Below, piece after piece: positions 61,727-64,000 of a stretch of DNA of 64,000 nt; the first letter of the stretch is position 1; every line of letters starts with the position of its first letter. The notes below the pieces were generated by a model. The model saw only the letters and a program-made list of their open reading frames with translations, searched no databases and was not told the DNA's origin. The stretch comes from Methylotetracoccus oryzae (lineage in GTDB: Bacteria; Pseudomonadota; Gammaproteobacteria; Methylococcales; Methylococcaceae): the NCBI RefSeq assembly GCF_006175985.1, contig NZ_SRSH01000003.1:186001-250000 (forward strand), given 5' to 3'. The position numbers were made by a program, and so were the translations under genes.

Positions 61727-62212
61727 ATGTCCAATCACCATCAGCTGACGACGACCCTTTCCGAACAGGACCTCGGCGAGATTCTGACGATGATCGCGGC
61801 GCTGAGGGCCAAGTTCGATTTCCTGATCACCTTGACGGCGCAGGAACGTCGCGAATTGCCGAAGATGGGCGAACGCTCGATCGGCTTCGAGGAAAAATGC
61901 GCAGGGCATATGTCATCGCATCCGGAATTCCTTCCGGGTTTCGTTTCGCTCGACCAGATCAACCAGGAACGGGCCCTGCGCAACCAATTGATGCGGTGTT
62001 TCTTGCCGCTGCAGGGCTTGTCCACCGCAATGGAGGACACGTTGATGGCCGTCAGCAGCGAGATTTGGATGGCCGATCTCGCCTTCTACCATAATGCGCA
62101 GGATGCAGCCCGTCGGAAACTGCCCGGGGCGGAAGCCATCTGCAATGATCTCAGTACGCGGTTCCCTGGGGGCGGGCGGCGTAAGGAAACAGTTGAACCG
62201 ACCGAAGCGTGA
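61727..62212 (+). CDS. conserved hypothetical helical protein
   Basis: 161 residues, helical: LSEQDLGEILTMIAALRAKF, LTAQERRELPKMGERSIGFE, LPGFVSLDQINQERALRNQL, MAVSSEIWMADLAFYHNAQD. The LTxxERRxLPKMG core is familiar from a family of small proteins found in many proteobacteria without known function. No signal peptide or membrane helix. AATGTG/AATCCC-rich leader, with a weak purine site ahead of the ATG. It stands alone between REP clusters. Confidence 0.75.
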   Translation: MSNHHQLTTTLSEQDLGEILTMIAALRAKFDFLITLTAQERRELPKMGERSIGFEEKCAGHMSSHPEFLPGFVSLDQINQERALRNQLMRCFLPLQGLSTAMEDTLMAVSSEIWMADLAFYHNAQDAARRKLPGAEAICNDLSTRFPGGGRRKETVEPTEA

Positions 62213-62940
62213 GTGAGCCCAAGTTTCGGGTCCTCGGCTGAGCCGCGCCGCGGGGCCGCGAGTCGGGCAACGGATGAAGCGGCAGTGAACGAGCGAGCGA
62301 CGCCACTGCGGAGCGGGGAATGCGGTATGGATCGCCCAGCGTCTTTCCTTAGCGACCAAATAGCGCGCGATCGACGGCTCAGCATGACCAGTCGGTACCG
62401 GGGCTCCGGTGAGCAGCAAAGGGATGGCAGGAGTGGACCTTCCTGTGATCGACTCGGGCGACGGGCACAGATGACGGCCCATCGGAACGCGTAGGACCCA
62501 CTCAGGTGTCCAGAATCTCGCGATCGACTCTCTGAACCACGGCGGCCATTATCAAAAAGCCGCCGTGGATTCTTTTTTTCCCGCCGCCGATTCTTTTTGG
62601 GACGCGCCCGGCCCAAAATGGGGCGGTCTGCGTTAATTTAGCGCCGCCCTCGGGTTGTAGAGAGTCGCCGTCGACATTCTGAGAATCGACGCCGATACTC
62701 AGAGCTCCGCCGTCGGAGCAGCACACGCCGGCGGCGAGTTTGCCAATGTCCCTGTCGACTCTTTTTGCGACGCGTTGGGGTTCGGAAGTGTCGCTGGCGG
62801 TTCTCGGAGTGTCCGGCGGGGATCTCCGAATGCCGTTGCCCCTGTGCAGAGCGGGAGTGACGCGTTTCAAAGCGCCGCGCAGCGGTGCAAAGAGCCGGGA
62901 TCTCGTGCGGATTGGTCCAGAACGGTGCGGTTCGGGGCAG
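62213..62940. other. gene-free stretch with degenerate short repeats
   Basis: No convincing gene. Between 62515 and 62830 a motif resembling CGCCG-N-GATTCTTTTT recurs in degraded form (near 62560, 62581, 62661, 62687, 62752, 62792 and 62815), giving a pattern of roughly 20-45-base spacing. Some copies carry a T5-T7 run after a GC-rich arm. Confidence 0.5.
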
Positions 62941-62947
62941 TCGGTCT

Positions 62948-63235
62948 TTTTGTAGGAGCCGAGCCCTCTCGGCGAAGGGGGTTTTGATCAGGGCGGTGGT
63001 TGCTTCGCCCACGGGGCTGAGCTCCTACAGGGTGGGCACCGGTTTTTTGTAGGAGCCGAGCCCTCTCGGCGAACGGGTTTTGGTCAGGGTCGGTGGTTGG
63101 TTCGCCCAGGGGGCTGGGCTCCTACAGGTCGGGGCATCGGTTTTGTTGTAGTAGCCGAGCCCTCTCGGCGAATGGGTTTTGATCGGTGCGGTGGTTGGTT
63201 CGCCCAGGGGGCTGGGCTCCTATAGGGTAGGCGCT
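62948..63235. repeat. REP/BIME cluster
   Basis: Three forward units GTAGGAGCCGAGCCCTCTCG (62951, 63047 and, with GTAG spelled GTAGTA, ~63149) alternate with inverted units TTCGCCCAGGGGGCTGGGCT, about 98-100 bases per pair. The cluster ends ~110 bases before the Rpn gene start. Confidence 0.92.
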
Positions 63236-63344
63236 GGCTCTACGGACGTGCGGTTGGTGCGCGCAGACTGAACTCGTACAATCGGGCTCAGGTAGGTAAG
63301 GGCTGATTTGCGGAAATCGCTTAACAGTCCCTTGTGGAGCTCAA

Positions 63345-64000
63345 ATGCAACACGATCCGAGCTACAAGCTGCTCTTCAGTAACCCGGCGATGGTCGAGGA
63401 CCTCCTACGCGGGTTCGTGCATGAAGAGTGGCTCGGCGACGTTGATTTCTCGACCCTGGAAATCGAGAACGGTAACTTCGTCAGCGAGCACTTGGTGAAG
63501 CGTTCTGATGACGTGGTGTGGCGGGTCAGATTCCGGGACGAGTGGTTGTACGTCTATCTCGCGATCGAGTTCCAGTCCACGGTCGATCCGTTCATGGCGC
63601 TCCGGATGATGGTGTACGTGGGCCTGCTATACCAGCATCTGGAACGTGGCGGTCAGTTGACCCGCCACGGACGCTTGCCGCCGGTGTTGCCGTTGGTGCT
63701 GTACAACGGCCAAGCGCGCTGGACGGCACCGCTGGAGATCAGCGAACTCATTGAGGCGGCGCCGAGCCGGGATCTGTTGCTTTACCGGCCGCAGTTCCAT
63801 TACTTGCTGCTGGACGAGGCCCGGATCGCCGAGAGCGATTTGAGCGGGATGAAGAATCTGGCGGCGGCGTTATTTCGGCTGGAGGCGAGCCGCGGTCCGG
63901 AGGATATCCGAGAGGTTTTGGCGTGTTTGATTGACTGGTTGCAGGAGCCGGCCCAACGCTCGGTGCGGCGCGCCTTCGCGGTGTGGATGCGGCGGGTGTT
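63345..64000 (+). CDS. Rpn-family (recombination-promoting nuclease/transposase-like) protein, 3' truncated by window
   Basis: 218 residues visible, open to the window edge. MQHDPSYKLLFSNPAMVEDL is the typical start of the Rpn/YhgA-like family; DDVVWRVRFRDEWLYVYLAI and EFQSTVDPFMALRMM carry the PD-(D/E)XK-like Asp and the E-x-Q motif; PPVLPLVLYNGQARWTAP and YRPQFHYLLLDE follow. This differs from the DUF4351 protein at 24549 and belongs to another branch. Family members act as DNA endonucleases that promote RecA-independent recombination in vitro; here the role is inferred. Confidence 0.92.
   Translation, partial: MQHDPSYKLLFSNPAMVEDLLRGFVHEEWLGDVDFSTLEIENGNFVSEHLVKRSDDVVWRVRFRDEWLYVYLAIEFQSTVDPFMALRMMVYVGLLYQHLERGGQLTRHGRLPPVLPLVLYNGQARWTAPLEISELIEAAPSRDLLLYRPQFHYLLLDEARIAESDLSGMKNLAAALFRLEASRGPEDIREVLACLIDWLQEPAQRSVRRAFAVWMRRV

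Noticed and set aside
62502-63012. Two Arg/Ser-rich open frames on the minus strand
   Set aside because: They read through the degenerate repeat field and a REP unit; residue composition mirrors the repeats and no start site is convincing.

Overview
The window is GC-rich gammaproteobacterial-type chromosome. Housekeeping genes, Anbu peptidase, RND efflux operon, OprF/OmpA-like porin and especially the density of Rpn/DUF4351 proteins, toxin-antitoxin (TA) modules and GTAG-footed REP palindromes suggest a Chromatiales/Competibacter-like lineage; that placement is inference. No rRNA, tRNA or CRISPR array was seen.

Layout. 1-17.7 kb is ordinary envelope and transport DNA: a truncated alpha/beta hydrolase, a large membrane protein, a split YeeE/YedE pair, a MarC-family protein, a porin with a coiled-coil N-terminus, a lone Anbu peptidase, two lipoproteins, a three-gene RND efflux operon, an OmpA-family protein and an orphan NarL/LuxR regulator. 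At 17.9-19.2 kb a WecA/MraY-type phosphoglycosyl transferase probably starts polysaccharide assembly.

19.3-29.1 kb is an accessory island: a six-copy tandem array of about 190 bp, decayed and intact Rpn/DUF4351 genes, three MNT/HEPN modules (the third with a frameshifted toxin), a DUF433/DUF5615 TA cassette between two ~170-bp direct repeats, an AttH/CrtC-like lipocalin-type protein, and a BrnT module with a frameshifted toxin.

29.1-56.4 kb is a Wzx/Wzy-type exopolysaccharide locus. wzc and wza run leftward. After a 1.6-kb gene-free stretch with an ops-like element, a long rightward series follows: EPS-type MarR regulator, UDP-glucuronate decarboxylase, flippase with an extra N-terminal membrane domain, an alpha/alpha-toroid-like protein, four methyltransferases, a cupin, a sugar aminotransferase, seven glycosyltransferases, a polymerase candidate and a WcaF-like acyltransferase. 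A decayed IS4-like element lies between two glycosyltransferase genes. Much of the middle of this locus looks less GC-rich than its flanks.

56.4-64 kb is a second accessory region: REP/BIME clusters, a group II intron 5' fragment inserted in a REP, a second DUF433/DUF5615 module, two more BrnT modules with disrupted toxins, and small hypothetical genes, ending in an Rpn-family gene cut by the window edge. The main pattern is that all three brnT toxin genes and one hepT gene are broken while their partner antitoxin genes remain open.
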